In this document: piece after piece, positions 22,498 through 33,654 of the stretch | Position numbering within the stretch: position 1 is the first letter of the stretch | How the letters are laid out: each line of letters starts with the position of its first letter | DNA from: Heterobasidion occidentale | Lineage: Eukaryota; Basidiomycota; Agaricomycetes; Russulales; Bondarzewiaceae | Length of the DNA stretch: 53,279 nt | Assembly (NCBI GenBank): GCA_039111635.1 | Contig: JBCAQO010000040.1 | Span: 1 to 53,279, forward strand | Direction: 5' to 3' | Notes under the pieces: model-generated | Told to the model about the DNA's origin: nothing | Databases searched by the model: none | What the model saw: only the letters and a program-made list of their open reading frames with translations | Position numbers and translations under genes: made by a program

Positions 22498-24844
22498 ACG
22501 CAGCTACCACTCTCCCGTCGTCGTCATCAGTGTCGTCTTTCTCGACACCATCCAAACCGCGCCCTGTTTCTATCGACACGCGCGCGCCGCGGCCGCTGCA
22601 CCTTCCTCTCGTCGCCAACGGCAACAGCACCATCAGCAGCACGCACGACGACACACAGCTGTCTTCGAATGCACGCGCACCGATGACAGCGCCGCTCGCG
22701 TCCGCCCCCGCGTTTTCGACCTCCCCCACCGCCGTGTCCGCCTCGCCTTCTGCTTCCGCCTCCGCCTCGGCCTCGGCATGTGCATCCGACGCGGACGCAG
22801 ACGCGACCGCGCGGATCAAGGCTGCGCGCCGCCAGTCTTCGATATCGTATCTCCCGCCAGACAGCGCAAGGCATTGGCGCGTGCGCTCGCCTACGACGCC
22901 GCTGTCGGCGGTATCGTCGATGGGAGGGATGAGTCAGCGGTTGGAGCAAGGGCTGGGGCAGGGGCTCGGGAGGAGCGTGTCGTTGTCGGCGCGCGGGGAG
23001 CGGGGGGCTGGCGTGAGAGAGCAGGAGAGGGAAAGGGAGAAGGAACGGGAACGGGAGAGGGCGGCAAGGCGCGCGTCGGGGTCTGCGTTTGGAGCAGAAA
23101 AGGGCTCGTCGGAGAGGGTCGTGTTGACATTGGCGGAAAAGTAAGCGGATGTTTTTCGTGGTGTCTGTTGCGATTGTGGAGGCTCTCGCGTCGGATTTCG
23201 CTGTGCATGTGTAGGTGCACATGAAGCGCACATAGAAAGCATTCGTGCTTGAGCCCAGTCGATAAGCTCTCGTTCTTCTCTTTCTAAATATCCTAATTTT
23301 TACTCCTGACCATCGCTCATATTTTTATCTCACAGGCACGCCGACCTACTCCACTTCATTGCACAGAAAGAGTCCAAATGTCTCGAGCTCCGCTCGCAAC
23401 TCGCCGCACACGAGTCAGAGCTCCTCCAGCTGAAGCAGAAATGGGAGCGCATCGTGCATCGCGAGTTTGGGCGCACAGTTGGGACATACTCACCCGCGCC
23501 GCCGCAGATCACTGCACAGGCTTCGGCTTCAATGACAGCGGCATCTGCGGGTTCGGGGACGGCACATACAAGCAACGGGGCAGTGTTGGATGGGATCGTG
23601 GAGGGCGTACAAGGCGTCGGCAGGCTGCTCGCCGCGGGACTGAGCACAGCTGGCACCATCCCCGTCTCGCCGTCTCCGTCATCTTCGCCGTCAGCCTCTG
23701 CGCACGCACGCACGCCCTCGCTTGCCGCGCGCCCCTCCCCGTTCGCGAAACGCGGGAGCGGGCATGGCGGGCACGCGGCGCACGGCTCGGTGTCCTCGAC
23801 TTCGACCTCGGCGTACGCGACGGCCAGCAGCACGCGCCTCTCGCAATCTTCGTCGTCCTCGTTGGGCGAAGACGCGGTCCCCCCGCGGTCGGCGGTGGTG
23901 CCGAAGGCTGCGGACGGCGTCGACAACGGTGTGCAGGAGCTCATCGTGCGCGACACGGGCGCGACGCCGACTATGAGCCCGAACCCCGCGTTCTTGCGGC
24001 GCCACCCGCCTCCTCCGTTCCACCCGTCGCACTCACAGCCTGCGTCGCCCGCCTCGCGGCCGAACTTGGACAGCACAACAACGACGACGACAAGCTCGCG
24101 GATTCTGCGCCGCCGCTCGCGCGAAGCCCCGCTCGTCCCGCTCGACTCGGACAACGACGACGATGCTGCGGCTGGGGCGGGGGCAGATGCGAAGCGGGCG
24201 CTGCAGTGCCAGGACTCGGCCAGCGTGAAGCAGACGCAGGCGCGCAAGCGTATGAGCGGCGGTCGGTTGCCGCCGGCGTCGTCTATGCCGGGTGCAGGCC
24301 TCGGCTCGGGGTTAGCTTGGGTGGGCACGGTCGGAAAGAAGATCGAGGAGTTGCAGGTCGGACAGACGTGCGTGTTGTTCTCCCCCGTCTCCCTTTTCTT
24401 CATAATTTTATCTCTGTCGTGTCTATTGTGGTCGGCTCACATCGAGGGTTTGCGAACAGCATCTCGAAGAGCCAGAAACGTGCTTCTTGGCTGCTTGCGG
24501 ACGTCTCGCAGTCGTTCCTCGCCGCCCTGTCCTCGCCCACGATACCCACCGCGCATCATGCATCCCCCGCGCCTGTGACTCGGCCGCCTCTGCCCCTTTC
24601 ACGGTCCGCGTCTCTCTTAGACGACGATGACGATGAATATGGCGCATCTTCGGGCGCTGGCAAAGGGCTCGGTCTCGGTGTCGTGCTCACGCCCGACTCG
24701 CCCGCGCCGAAGACGCCTTTCCCGCTCAAGCAGCACACAACAACAACAGCCACGAGGAAAGCATCAGCAACAGCAACGACAACAGCATCGAAGGCGCAAG
24801 GCGGCAAATCCATCGTCGCCGATGAGGATGAGTGGAATTGGTAG
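22494..24844 (+). CDS. DUF4048-like coiled-coil, low-complexity protein
   Basis: Three exons (22494-23140, 23336-24367, 24460-24844) give 687 residues. The N-terminal third is Ser/Ala/Pro-rich with an Ala-Ser repeat and a charged EREREKERERER helix. The only ordered segment spans the first intron: LTLAEKHADLLHFIAQKESK continuing LELRSQLAAHESELLQLKQK, a coiled coil that resembles the fungal DUF4048 region as I remember it. Further on, ELIVRDTGATPTMSPNPAFL, LQVGQTISKSQKRASWLLAD and an acidic C-terminus ending DEDEWNW. Function unknown. The aromatic-acidic tail could be a short peptide ligand for an adaptor, but this is a guess. The 3' part has a decayed duplicate at 27566-28220. Confidence 0.78.
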
Positions 24845-25863
24845 ATTACTTTTTCTTTTCCGTGACTATATCCATTCTTCTTTTTCTTACCCTACCACTG
24901 TCTTTCTCCTCTCGTCGGAACCTTCTTTTTCAATGCGGCCTATTGTCTTGATGACTGTTGTCGTCGCCGGCCACTCGTCTGCGGTCCGGTCTTTGCCGTT
25001 TATATCCATGGCACACATATCTACCATCTACGTAGGTTATTCCTTTGGTGAGATATATCAGTATACGTACCTGCGCACTGTCACCGCCGCAGGCCCACGA
25101 CAGGAGTTTGAATATTGTGTCTTCATGCGGGTAGGTAGACAAGCATGATCAGTACACACTCATGGTGTTGCACTGCTAGCCTTTGTCCGCTCGTCCTCAA
25201 TATCGTTGGCAGATGCATTTCAGCCATTTGCTTTGATGGCTACAGACATCACCAGGAATTTCAGGAAACACAAGGCGAGAGCGAGCGATTGGTGTCTAGG
25301 ACGGCCAACGCCGCTAAATTCTACACTCCGCGCGACGGGATGTTGGATTTGGCGCGGGGCCGCTGTGTCTTACCCTCATCCACATCATTGCATTGGCTTG
25401 CATCGCCGCCTCCCTCTTCACACCTCTCGCATTACATGCATTCCGCTCAGACAATCCATCGCGACACCTTCGGTGCAAACAATATCAAGGAACTTGCGAA
25501 AATCCCACTGCGCAGTACGTGGTCAATGCGAGCCTGCGAGCATCCGAGTTATATCCGTGTTGATTGAGAAAATGATATGAGGAGCGGTATGATAGAGTAG
25601 AGTGTTAACAATGAAACATTGATTCTGTATCATATCACTGATTTTCGTAAAGCACATCGTAAAGCGTTCAGTCCAGTGCAATGCATAGAAAAGCCGGACA
25701 AATCTCCCCACGTCGATCCAAGGGGCAGCCAAGAGGTGAAGTCGAAGAGAGTTGATCATCGACAGGTGAGTGCACCATCGATGAACGCCAATAACACCTT
25801 CTACGCCGGACCACCTTCCTTTACTCCTTTCCCCCATGACCCCTGCCCTCCTTTCGAGACACC
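24845..25863. other. 3' flank and spacer of the first duplication unit
   Basis: Non-coding by inspection. It contains the 3' UTR of the DUF4048-like gene and the 3' side of zinc-finger gene 1. Frames of 100-170 codons here carry no motif and are not conserved as reading frames in the second copy. Confidence 0.45.
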
Positions 25864-26934
25864 TCACGCGAATTCCCCGTGCTGCGACTTTTGGTGTCTT
25901 GAAAGTGTATATGCATCGGCGAACCCGCCTCCGCAATAGACGCACAGAACCTTCTGCACATGCGACTCCGCATCCGGATTGAGTTCGCACAGACGCGCGT
26001 TGTGCTTTGCTCTGCCTTCATGTTTCTTGAGACCGGGTTTGCTCGCGAAACCGAGGCCGCAGGGGCGGCAGTTATGTTCACCAGACATGTAGGGTGTCTG
26101 GTTTGGACGCGGACGCAAGGGGGGTAGGATTGGAGTGGGCAGAGCTCCAGTGACATTCTGCGACATGTTGTCGGGCTGCATGGCATGCTGCAGGAACCGT
26201 GGCAGGTCTACCTCCAACTGTGGGGAATGACCAGTGGTTTGCATGGCAGTGTTGAAGATTGTCTCGATGTTTTCGGGGATGTGTTTGAAGATCTGCTGGT
26301 GCTGGGTGTCGTCGTACATGGCCTGGACATTGTTGAATGCCTGGTACTTGCTGTACAGGGCTTCTGTGGGACCATAGCATCCCTGATGGGCATCATGGGG
26401 AGTCTGCTGGGTCCATTGGCCAACACCGGTTGCCTGTGCATTGGCTGCCTGTGTTGGGATGTTGAATGCCCCAGTTCCAAACATCTGTGCTGTGGTCTGG
26501 GTGGTCTCTTTGACACCATGGAAGCCTTGTTGATTGTCATGGTTGGCCTGCATGACATTGGGAAATGTCGGTTGGTCGTTCGAGGCCGATGGCATATTTT
26601 GCCCTGTCGAGTCCGTGTACGATGCCGATGATGGGAAACGCCCTTGGACCAATGGCTGTATAGCGTCGGGGTTTGGGCTGTCTGTCTGTAACTGCTTCAT
26701 GAAGTCCACAGACCCTGATATATAGTTGTTGGTGGCGAGGGTATTGCCCTCTTTGTCGTCGTTGCTTCCTTGGGATGCTGTCGCAGGTAGCGTGGGTGCA
26801 AAGACTTGCTCCGCCCATGCCATATCATTCCTTCCATTTTCGGAAGGATACGAAAGAGCAAAGTCTGGAGTGGTCTCTCCAGGCGGCGCGGAGGAGGTAG
26901 GCGCCACCAGTGGCGGCGTGTACTGGGCTGGCAT
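25864..26934 (-). CDS. C2H2 zinc-finger protein 1 (paralogue of 30698 and 33655 genes)
   Basis: A 356-residue likely nuclear protein, start MPAQYTPPLVAPTSSAPPG at 26934. Residues 1-280 are Gln/Asn/Thr/Pro-rich and disordered, resembling an activation region. Two C-terminal fingers follow: CRPCGLGFASKPGLKKH (C-x2-C-x12-H-x5-H) and CVYCGGGFADAYTLSRH (C-x2-C-x12-H-x4-H), separated by about 20 residues. The hallmark before finger 1 is TPYMSGEHNC, shared with the 30698 paralogue. The 5' leader probably has its own intron (GTAAGT at about 27030 to a CAG about 17 bp before the ATG) and a TATA-like box at 27225-27234. DNA target unknown. Confidence 0.8.
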   Translation of the reverse strand: MPAQYTPPLVAPTSSAPPGETTPDFALSYPSENGRNDMAWAEQVFAPTLPATASQGSNDDKEGNTLATNNYISGSVDFMKQLQTDSPNPDAIQPLVQGRFPSSASYTDSTGQNMPSASNDQPTFPNVMQANHDNQQGFHGVKETTQTTAQMFGTGAFNIPTQAANAQATGVGQWTQQTPHDAHQGCYGPTEALYSKYQAFNNVQAMYDDTQHQQIFKHIPENIETIFNTAMQTTGHSPQLEVDLPRFLQHAMQPDNMSQNVTGALPTPILPPLRPRPNQTPYMSGEHNCRPCGLGFASKPGLKKHEGRAKHNARLCELNPDAESHVQKVLCVYCGGGFADAYTLSRHQKSQHGEFA

Positions 26935-27224
26935 GACAGGATGTTTCGAGTCTGGTCATAAAGGTGATCATCATCGAAGTAACATGTGTCTTGGATTGGG
27001 CGAAAGTTTTGAGACAATGACGACGACTTACCTTGTTTAGTGCTGCTGAAGTGGTCTCCGCAACGATTCTTGTACTACAATGGCAGTGTAGCCGGAGACA
27101 GGAGAGATGCGAGCTCGTAGGTGGGTGATAAGTGCTGAGATGGGGACGTTGGCTGTTTTTTTGTGCAGGCTACCAAGTGGGGGGCCAGACAGACGGAACA
27201 GCGCAGGAGATCTCAAGAGATCTT

Positions 27225-27234
27225 GGCTTTTATG
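27225..27234 (-). promoter_or_regulatory. TATA-like box of zinc-finger gene 1
   Basis: CATAAAAGCC on the minus strand, about 290 bp upstream of the ATG; the distance fits a spliced 5' leader. Confidence 0.4.
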
Positions 27235-27565
27235 CCTCCGTCTGAGTGCCACCACTGTGCCACCAGAATACCATATTTGTCTAGCTGCGTCCCCGAACTG
27301 TCCCTGAACTCGATTGCTGACAGAGCCAGCCATAATGTGGAACTCCGCAACTGCCACCCTCTGCCATCTTCGGAGCCGCGGCTTGTTCTATTTTGATAGG
27401 GGCGCAGTCGTTGACGTCGAGTCTATTCTAGGCGCACGCTCCCCGCACATCTTCCTGGGATCTCACCGCCACTAGATCAGATCGTGACAAAACTTCTCAA
27501 CCTTGCTTTACTCATCAGGTTCACTATCATCATATCTCGTCCGTTGATCAAACTTGGGCTGTGCA

Positions 27566-28220
27566 ACATCGAAGCCATGCTTGCTCTGCTCGATTCGGAC
27601 AACAATGATGACTGGGGCGTGTGCGACGCGGGCGCTGCAGTACTAAAACTCGGTGCACATCGAACAGATGCAGTCGCGCAAGCGCGTGAGTGGCGGTCGG
27701 TTGCCCCTAACGTCTATGTTGCTGGGTACAGGACTCGGCTTGGGGTGGGCCTGGTCGGAAAGATCCAAAAGTTGCACGTTGGACAAACGTGCACATTTTC
27801 TTCGTCTTCACATTGGCCTTTTCTCTCTTTCTTCTCTGTTGTGATTACTGTCTCTCCATGACGGTATGGCTCACGTCCAGAATTTGTGCGCGGGATCTCG
27901 AAGAGCCAAAACGTCCGCCCTACCCTCGCCTACAAAAGCCGCGCCCCATGCATCCACACGCCTGTGACTCGAGCGCGTCTGCCTTTATCACGGCTTGCGT
28001 CTCTCCTGGACGCTGATGTCGTCTTCGGGGCGCGCAAAGGCCTCAGTATCGGTGAGGTGATAGCGCCCGACTCATCTGCGCCGAAAGACGCTTTCCTTGC
28101 TCAAGCAGCGCACAACAACAGCTACGAGGAAGGCATCAGCCACAGCAATGACAACAGCACTGAAGGCGCAAGGCGGCAAATCCATCGTCGCCAACGACGA
28201 GGATGAGTGGAATTGATAAA
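27566..28220 (+). pseudogene. Decayed 3' end of a DUF4048-like gene
   Basis: Matches 24125-24844 of the intact gene: LDSDNNDD versus LDSDNDDD, KLHVGQT versus ELQVGQT before the same donor, then ISKSQ after the same intron, LPLSRLASLLD versus LPLSRSASLLD, and GCGCAAGGCGGCAAATCCAT near the end with GAGGATGAGTGGAATTGATA in place of the EDEWNW-stop. The reading frame is broken several times, the 5' two thirds of the gene are absent and there is no promoter, so it is non-functional. Confidence 0.75.
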
Positions 28221-28362
28221 CTTCCTTTTCTTTCGCAGTGACTATATCCTTTCTTCTTTTTCTAACCCTACCACTGTCTTTCTCTTATCGTCGAAACCTT
28301 CTTTTTCAATGCGGCCCATTGTCTTGATGTATGTTGCCGCCGCCGGTCACACCTCTGCGGTC

Positions 28363-29777
28363 GGGAACGGCTGAACGGTGAGAGGTTGGTCTATTAGACT
28401 AGTGGACAATGGACTTTGGCACTAGTAGCCAATGAACTTGTGTGCTTATAGACCTCGCTAAGTTGTAGACTTTGGGACTTTGGGATGTGGGAAGGGCCGG
28501 AGCTGGCCGGCTTCTCCGGCGCACTAAGCATGATCAAACAGACCACCGGACCGCATAGATCCGTCGCCATTGCCGTAGCAGACAGCGACAACGAACTGAT
28601 GTCGCTATCAAGTCTCTCTCGTATTCTCGTCGACCACCCAAACATCACTCAACGGCTGAGAATCGCGTCGTTCTTACAGCTATTCTGACTTGTCGATCAC
28701 CTCAAAGAGTACTTGTCATGGCACTTATCGCCCGATGCTGAGGGCATCAGCAAACTGGAAAGTGTCTGTACCAACCTAGACAGACACTCCTAGGCCCCCA
28801 GATGCCTCTAGCAAGTCCCGATTAGACAGACACACCGGTGTCTGGACAGATATGTCTGGATGCACCATATATGGAAATGATTAGATAATTGTCATCAATA
28901 GGACGACTGCAAAAATCAATCTTCACTGTGCAGGAATTGAATCCAGAACCTCTTGAATCATTCACCAGCTGTAAGCAATGTTAAGACCACAATTATCCAC
29001 TCCACTATATGACCATGATACTCCTCAACAACATTTTGCTTACAACAAGCTTTTTGAGACTTGAAAGAATTTTGGGATGCCTGAACTCAGTGAGGTGACA
29101 TCTATTTTCGCATTTTTAGCATCTATTCATGGAAGAATGATGGCATATATATCATATGAGAGCTATGATACAGGAAAGTATCTCAATACCACTAGCAAGC
29201 TGATATTCAACAGATAGCACCAATGACAGTCTGGTACATTACTGGATTTTCTTCTCAGCTCTTGTATTGAAAATTTTTGAAGCAGCACTGACATTACAAA
29301 CAATGCCTTCCAAAAATGTCCTCCTAGTCAGCTTATTGATAGAGCACCTTATCTGTCTAGATCTGGGCATACACAGACATCTAGCCAGATGTCCCTAGAT
29401 GACCTAAGCATCTGGGAGTATCTGGGCTCTGGACTGGCTGGGACTGGTTACAGGTTTGCTGATGACAGACAAATCTGCGAGCGCATTCTTGCACAGATGA
29501 CAGCGGCCATGATAGAACATAGTGTCGAAAAGATACAGGCATTCTGAGCTACTGGTGAATGGGATGTACAGTCCATAAGTCCACTTTCATGAAACAGCCA
29601 ACCCCTGGACGGAGCAATGCCGCCGGAGGAGCGACACCCGCCGGACGCGATGGCCCAGAAGGCATGAGATAAGCAGCTCGTGTTTTGTCTACGTGTCCAT
29701 AAGTCTCAAGTTCATTGGTCTACAAGTCCGTTGGCTACTAGTCTAATAGACCAACCTCTCGCCGGTCAGCCATTCTG
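28363..29777. mobile_element. Non-autonomous hAT-like DNA transposon
   Basis: 1415 bp flanked by a perfect 8-bp direct repeat CTGCGGTC (28355-28362 and 29778-29785); the undisrupted sister copy has this octamer once (about 24978). The ends are inverted repeats: GAACGGCTGAACGGT on the left against GAATGGCTGACCGGC on the right (reverse complement), followed by an identical GAGAGGTTGGTCTATTAGAC stretch and a further imperfect 40 bp. An 8-bp duplication is diagnostic of hAT elements. No transposase frame is present, so it would need a helper in trans. Confidence 0.8.
28745..29464. mobile_element. Nested AT-rich insert with short inverted repeats
   Basis: Inside the hAT-like element the base composition turns AT-rich between CATCAGCAAACTG (28745-28757) and its inverted counterpart CAGGTTTGCTGATG (29451-29464). 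Sub-terminal TCTGGACAGATATGTCTGGATG and AGACATCTAGCCAGATGTC motifs form further hairpins. No target duplication is obvious and there is no coding frame. It may be a second small DNA element or the old core of the host element. Confidence 0.5.
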
Positions 29778-30697
29778 CTGCGGTCCGGTCTTTGTCGTCT
29801 ACATCTATGTCACGCGTAATCACCATCTACGTATGTTATCCCTCTGGTGAGAGATGTGATTATACGTACCTATGCACCGTTACCGCCACCCCTTTTGATT
29901 CCGATTTGTCGTGTCTTGAGGCTCTGTACACATCCTACTACGCATGATCAGTAAGGCTCGCTCAGGTCTTGTCTTTTTCTTGCTCGTCTCAAATTTGATG
30001 AGAAGTATTCTTCAGCTCCTCGTTGAATACTAGGAAATTTCAGGAACGAAAAGAGAGAACGAGCGATTGGTGTCTGAAACTGCCAACGTTGCTGTATTTC
30101 TGCAGATTCCTACACTCCGCGCTATGCCGCCTGGCCAGTAACTTAGTACAAGACGTTGATTCTCACGCTGATCTCATCGCACTCATCGCAGCCGCGGCCA
30201 CTTGCACCACCCTCGGGCCTTGCCTCTATTTTCCTCTTCATGTCTCGCATTGCGTCCATTCCACTCAGACAATCCATCGCGACATCTAGGGCGCGCGTCG
30301 TCCGAAGGAATTATGGAAACCTCGCTTTTTGGCATGTTTACTATCATAGACTCAATCTGAGCTGTGTGCGTGTTGAACCCGTTGGTTCAAGAAAAATACA
30401 GGTAGAGTGCGATTGAAATCGGTGAATAACAATGGAAATCCGATATATTATATACATTACTGATCCCCATCCGACACGTCAGAAGCCTTCGCTGCAGCGC
30501 ACAACGTCTGCGGTAATGGACAAGTCGGACAAATCCCCCGCATCGATCCGAAACGCAGTCAGGAGGTCGAGACGGGGAGAGGTGGCTATGCATGAAAGCC
30601 GGTGAGTGTGCTATTGCTGAACGACAAAAATTTGCACGCCAGACCACCTTCCTCTTCTTGTAACACCCCTCATGCTCTCTGCCCCTTCTCCGATGCC

Positions 30698-32377
30698 TCA
30701 CGCAGATTCCACGTGCTGTGTCTCCTTATGCTTGGAGACCGTATATGGATTGGCGAACGTGCCTCCGCACACATCGCACAAAGCCAGACGCAGCTGCGAC
30801 TCTGCATTCGGGTTGAGTTGGCGCATGCGCCTGTCATGCTTGGCGGTGCCTTCATGCCTAGCGAGATCGCCTCTCGCATTGAAACCGAGACGGCAAGGGT
30901 GGCAGTTATGCTCACCAGACAAGTAGGGTGTCTGGTTTCTACGTGGACCCGGCGGGGGAGGGATGGCAATGGGTAGAGCTTCAGCAACGCCCTGCGGGAC
31001 GCCTTGAAAAGGGTGCAGAGCATCCTGCATGAACTGAGGCACGTCGAATTGCGCGACATCACCGTTGGTATGCTCTGCAGCACTGTAGGTCGGCCCGATG
31101 TTTGCGAAGAACCGCGAGGCATCTTGGTGGATCGGTAGGGCGTCGTACCCGTTCTCTTGGGCACCGTTGAGGAACGTGCCATCAAGAACGGGCTGAATGC
31201 TGGGGTGGAACGTTTCCGATGTGTCATCAAAGATCTGCGGGGAGTTACTCTGGCTGTCATGGCCATCGTAGGCAGTCTCCGTCTCGTTGAAGAATGCTTG
31301 TTGGCCGCCGCAGAATGTCTGTTGGATGTCATACTGGTCCTCTTGGACGGCATACGAACTCCTCTGTCCCTCGTACGTCTCCACATCACTGTCGAACTCC
31401 TCTGCCTCGAACATCGGTGGTACAGCATCGAACCCTGCCTCGAACATCTGCGGCATGCTCTGGGTGGGCTCCGGCACATCGTAATGACTTTCTTGACCAT
31501 CGTGAGAGGCTGGCGCGATAGTGTTGAAGAACTGGTGGTATGACATCTGTGGAACGCTGTTCCACGCCCAGTCCTCGGTCAACCAGGTGACTTGCGAGAG
31601 TGGCGATGGGAAAGGCTCTCGATCTGACAGCTGTAAATTGTCGGGTGCTAGGCCGTCTTCGTGGGATTGCTCCATGGGGGCGGCGGTTCTTGATCTACGG
31701 TTGTTAGGGTTGAGGGCATGGCCCTCGTCGTCTTCGTCGGTTCCTGGGAACCTGCTAAGTCCTGCCTCCGGTAACGCGGTCAAGATCACTTGCTCAGGCA
31801 TGCGCACGTCTTCCGTCTTCATCCTCTTGGACGGATACCAGGCGGTGTTATCTGCCCGCCTTTTCCCCAGGGAGGTGGATGAGACCACAGTCATCTCCTC
31901 GTGCGGTGTGAGGTAGGAGGTGGGTGGCATTGGCTGTGGCTGTGGCATATGTTGGACTTCCATAAAAGCATCCTCTAATTTTGGTTGCAAAACCGCATCA
32001 GTATAGGCACTTCTTGGATGGGATGGAAGGTCTGGAGATGGTGATGAATTCCTGCTTTCAGAGGTTGCTGAAGCGGTGGCGACCCTCGAGAAGTCTTGGG
32101 AGGCAGGTGGCAGTGTGGCATTGGGGAAGGCCGGCGATTCGAGAGACGAAGGGGAGGCAGGTGAAGGTGAAGAGGTGGGAGAAGAGGTGGCATAGGAGGA
32201 GTAGGAAGACGCAGGAGATGAGACGGAGAAGCTTTCAGACTCTTCGCCACTTTGCCCATCGGCATGGATGACAGGCCAGCTGGGTGACGGTTTGGGGAAC
32301 AGTCCGCAAAGGTAGACGTATGCCTTGCACAGGCTGTAACGATCACTGGCAGTGAATGATTCAAGGTCTTGCGACAT
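30698..32377 (-). CDS. C2H2 zinc-finger protein 2
   Basis: Single-exon 559-residue protein, start MSQDLESFTASDRYSL at 32377. An N-terminal module CKAYVYLCGLFPKPSPSW is followed by a Ser/Pro-rich region, a basic nuclear-localisation patch (GKRRADN.. and PSKRMKT), RTAAPMEQ, an acidic Tyr/Gln-rich stretch, and two fingers: CHPCRLGFNARGDLARH (C-x2-C-x12-H-x5-H) and CDVCGGTFANPYTVSKH (C-x2-C-x12-H-x4-H). The LCGLFPK module and the RTAAPMEQ motif link it to the 33655 gene, and the TPYLSGEHNC lead-in links it to the 25864 gene. A TATA box lies 80-90 bp upstream. Likely a DNA-binding regulator; targets unknown. Confidence 0.83.
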   Translation of the reverse strand: MSQDLESFTASDRYSLCKAYVYLCGLFPKPSPSWPVIHADGQSGEESESFSVSSPASSYSSYATSSPTSSPSPASPSSLESPAFPNATLPPASQDFSRVATASATSESRNSSPSPDLPSHPRSAYTDAVLQPKLEDAFMEVQHMPQPQPMPPTSYLTPHEEMTVVSSTSLGKRRADNTAWYPSKRMKTEDVRMPEQVILTALPEAGLSRFPGTDEDDEGHALNPNNRRSRTAAPMEQSHEDGLAPDNLQLSDREPFPSPLSQVTWLTEDWAWNSVPQMSYHQFFNTIAPASHDGQESHYDVPEPTQSMPQMFEAGFDAVPPMFEAEEFDSDVETYEGQRSSYAVQEDQYDIQQTFCGGQQAFFNETETAYDGHDSQSNSPQIFDDTSETFHPSIQPVLDGTFLNGAQENGYDALPIHQDASRFFANIGPTYSAAEHTNGDVAQFDVPQFMQDALHPFQGVPQGVAEALPIAIPPPPGPRRNQTPYLSGEHNCHPCRLGFNARGDLARHEGTAKHDRRMRQLNPNAESQLRLALCDVCGGTFANPYTVSKHKETQHVESA

Positions 32378-32457
32378 ATCTGTGGAAGAGTGGCGTGGGC
32401 GGTGGTTGTAGGTGTGGTAGGCGGTAAGTGGTGAGATGAGGAGGTTTGTTGAACTTT

Positions 32458-32468
32458 GCTTTTATACC
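32458..32468 (-). promoter_or_regulatory. TATA box of zinc-finger gene 2
   Basis: GGTATAAAAGC on the minus strand, about 85 bp upstream of the ATG at 32377, followed by a pyrimidine/AC-rich leader. Confidence 0.6.
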
Positions 32469-33654
32469 ACATCTCGATTTGGGTCGGACAGTTCGCGCGT
32501 TCACGCCTCAAACACAAGCTGTGCAGCTTCTTTGATCAGTCTTTGATCTCAGACCCAACCGTGCTTCTCGACCTTTCCTCTTTTGGTATCCCGGCCTTCT
32601 TCTTCTTCCCCGACAACAAAAGACAGGCACGCTGGTGGAGCTCCGATGGGTCAGAAATAACGAACGAGTACGCGTCCTGCAGACTCCCGAGATCTGCCCT
32701 CTTACAGCCGACAAAACTGACAGCGATCTCTAGGCTACAAGATTGTCTTGCCTGCCGTTGACTCTGGGCTACAGGATTAAACCACCTGCCGTTGACGCAG
32801 TGTTCTCATGCTCATATGCAGGATTCCCAACATTTTTCCGTACATCCAACCGGTACGATTGCCACCGAATCAGCCCAATATCATTCTTCCATTCTATACC
32901 GTCCCACTCTTTGCTCTTTCGGCCGCCTCATCATGATTCGCACACAAACCGGGGGTACACAAAATAACAGATTGAAGATGAAACGCTTTTCAGATCGACT
33001 TGCACGATCGCTGAATACGTCGAGTCCACCCTGTCCATATCTGCATACAAGTTGTATCGAATAAGACCGTGGATGAGACTGTTAAGCAGCGAGGGCTGAT
33101 GAGCCTCGACTCAACACGAAGACGCGATTGGTATTCGAAAGTGTCCCAACGCCGCCAAGGCATTCATGCATGGGATCTTCGCGACGCGCGGCTGACTCGC
33201 CGCGTCTAGGTAAAGTTTTGGTGATACTGATCTTGGTGTCTTGGACGAGGGCCGACACAAGAAATGAGGGTATTGATCAAGTTCACGACGGAGGGCCTAT
33301 GACCACAAGGATATGCAGCCTCCGCGACATATGTCGAGGCGGGCCGCTGGACGGTGGATCGCGTCAATTTGAGAGGGCGACGTCTGAGGCAATAGAGGTG
33401 AGTACGCAATCGGTGAAGGGTGAAAATCACAGAAGACGACTCACCTCCTGGCATCGCCTCCCTCGCTCAACGCTCCGCCCTGTGTCTCCAAGTGCGTAGG
33501 AGCGCTCATCCATCGTCAGATGAGCCTCCGCGCCCGCCGTAGCGCAACTTCGACATCCGGCGCAGTGACGCCCCCTTCACCAAGTGCACTTGGCGCTTAG
33601 CATGCTCGTTGATCCCTTGCCACGGCCAATGCAAGGTGCGCGTCCGACGCGCTT
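32469..33654. other. Spacer with traces of the duplicated unit
   Basis: No supported gene. Near 33122-33160 the sequence CGCGATTGGTATTCGAAAGT followed by CCAACGCCGCCAAGG resembles the GAGCGATTGGTGTCT...CCAACGCCGC block at 25283 and 30060, so part of the duplicated spacer is present a third time. The out-of-frame finger remnant of the next gene occupies 33480-33700. Confidence 0.4.

Larger units (their letters stand above)
24125..30720. repeat. Segmental tandem duplication (units at about 24125-26050 and 27566-30900)
   Basis: The end of the DUF4048-like gene, its 3' flank, the spacer and the tail of the convergent zinc-finger gene occur twice in the same order. Matching landmarks include TCAATGCGGCC.ATTGTCTTGATG (24932 and 28306), CTGCGGTCCGGTCTTTG (24980 and 29778), GAGCGATTGGTGTCT (25283 and 30060), ACTCCGCGC, CGGACAAATC.CCC and GCCGGACCACCTTCC versus GCCAGACCACCTTCC before the finger genes. 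The second unit is longer only because of the insertion at 28363-29777. Confidence 0.75.

Noticed and set aside
28485..28688. Possible transposase fragment inside the hAT-like element
   Set aside because: The 67-codon frame lacks hAT dimerisation or RNase H-like motifs.
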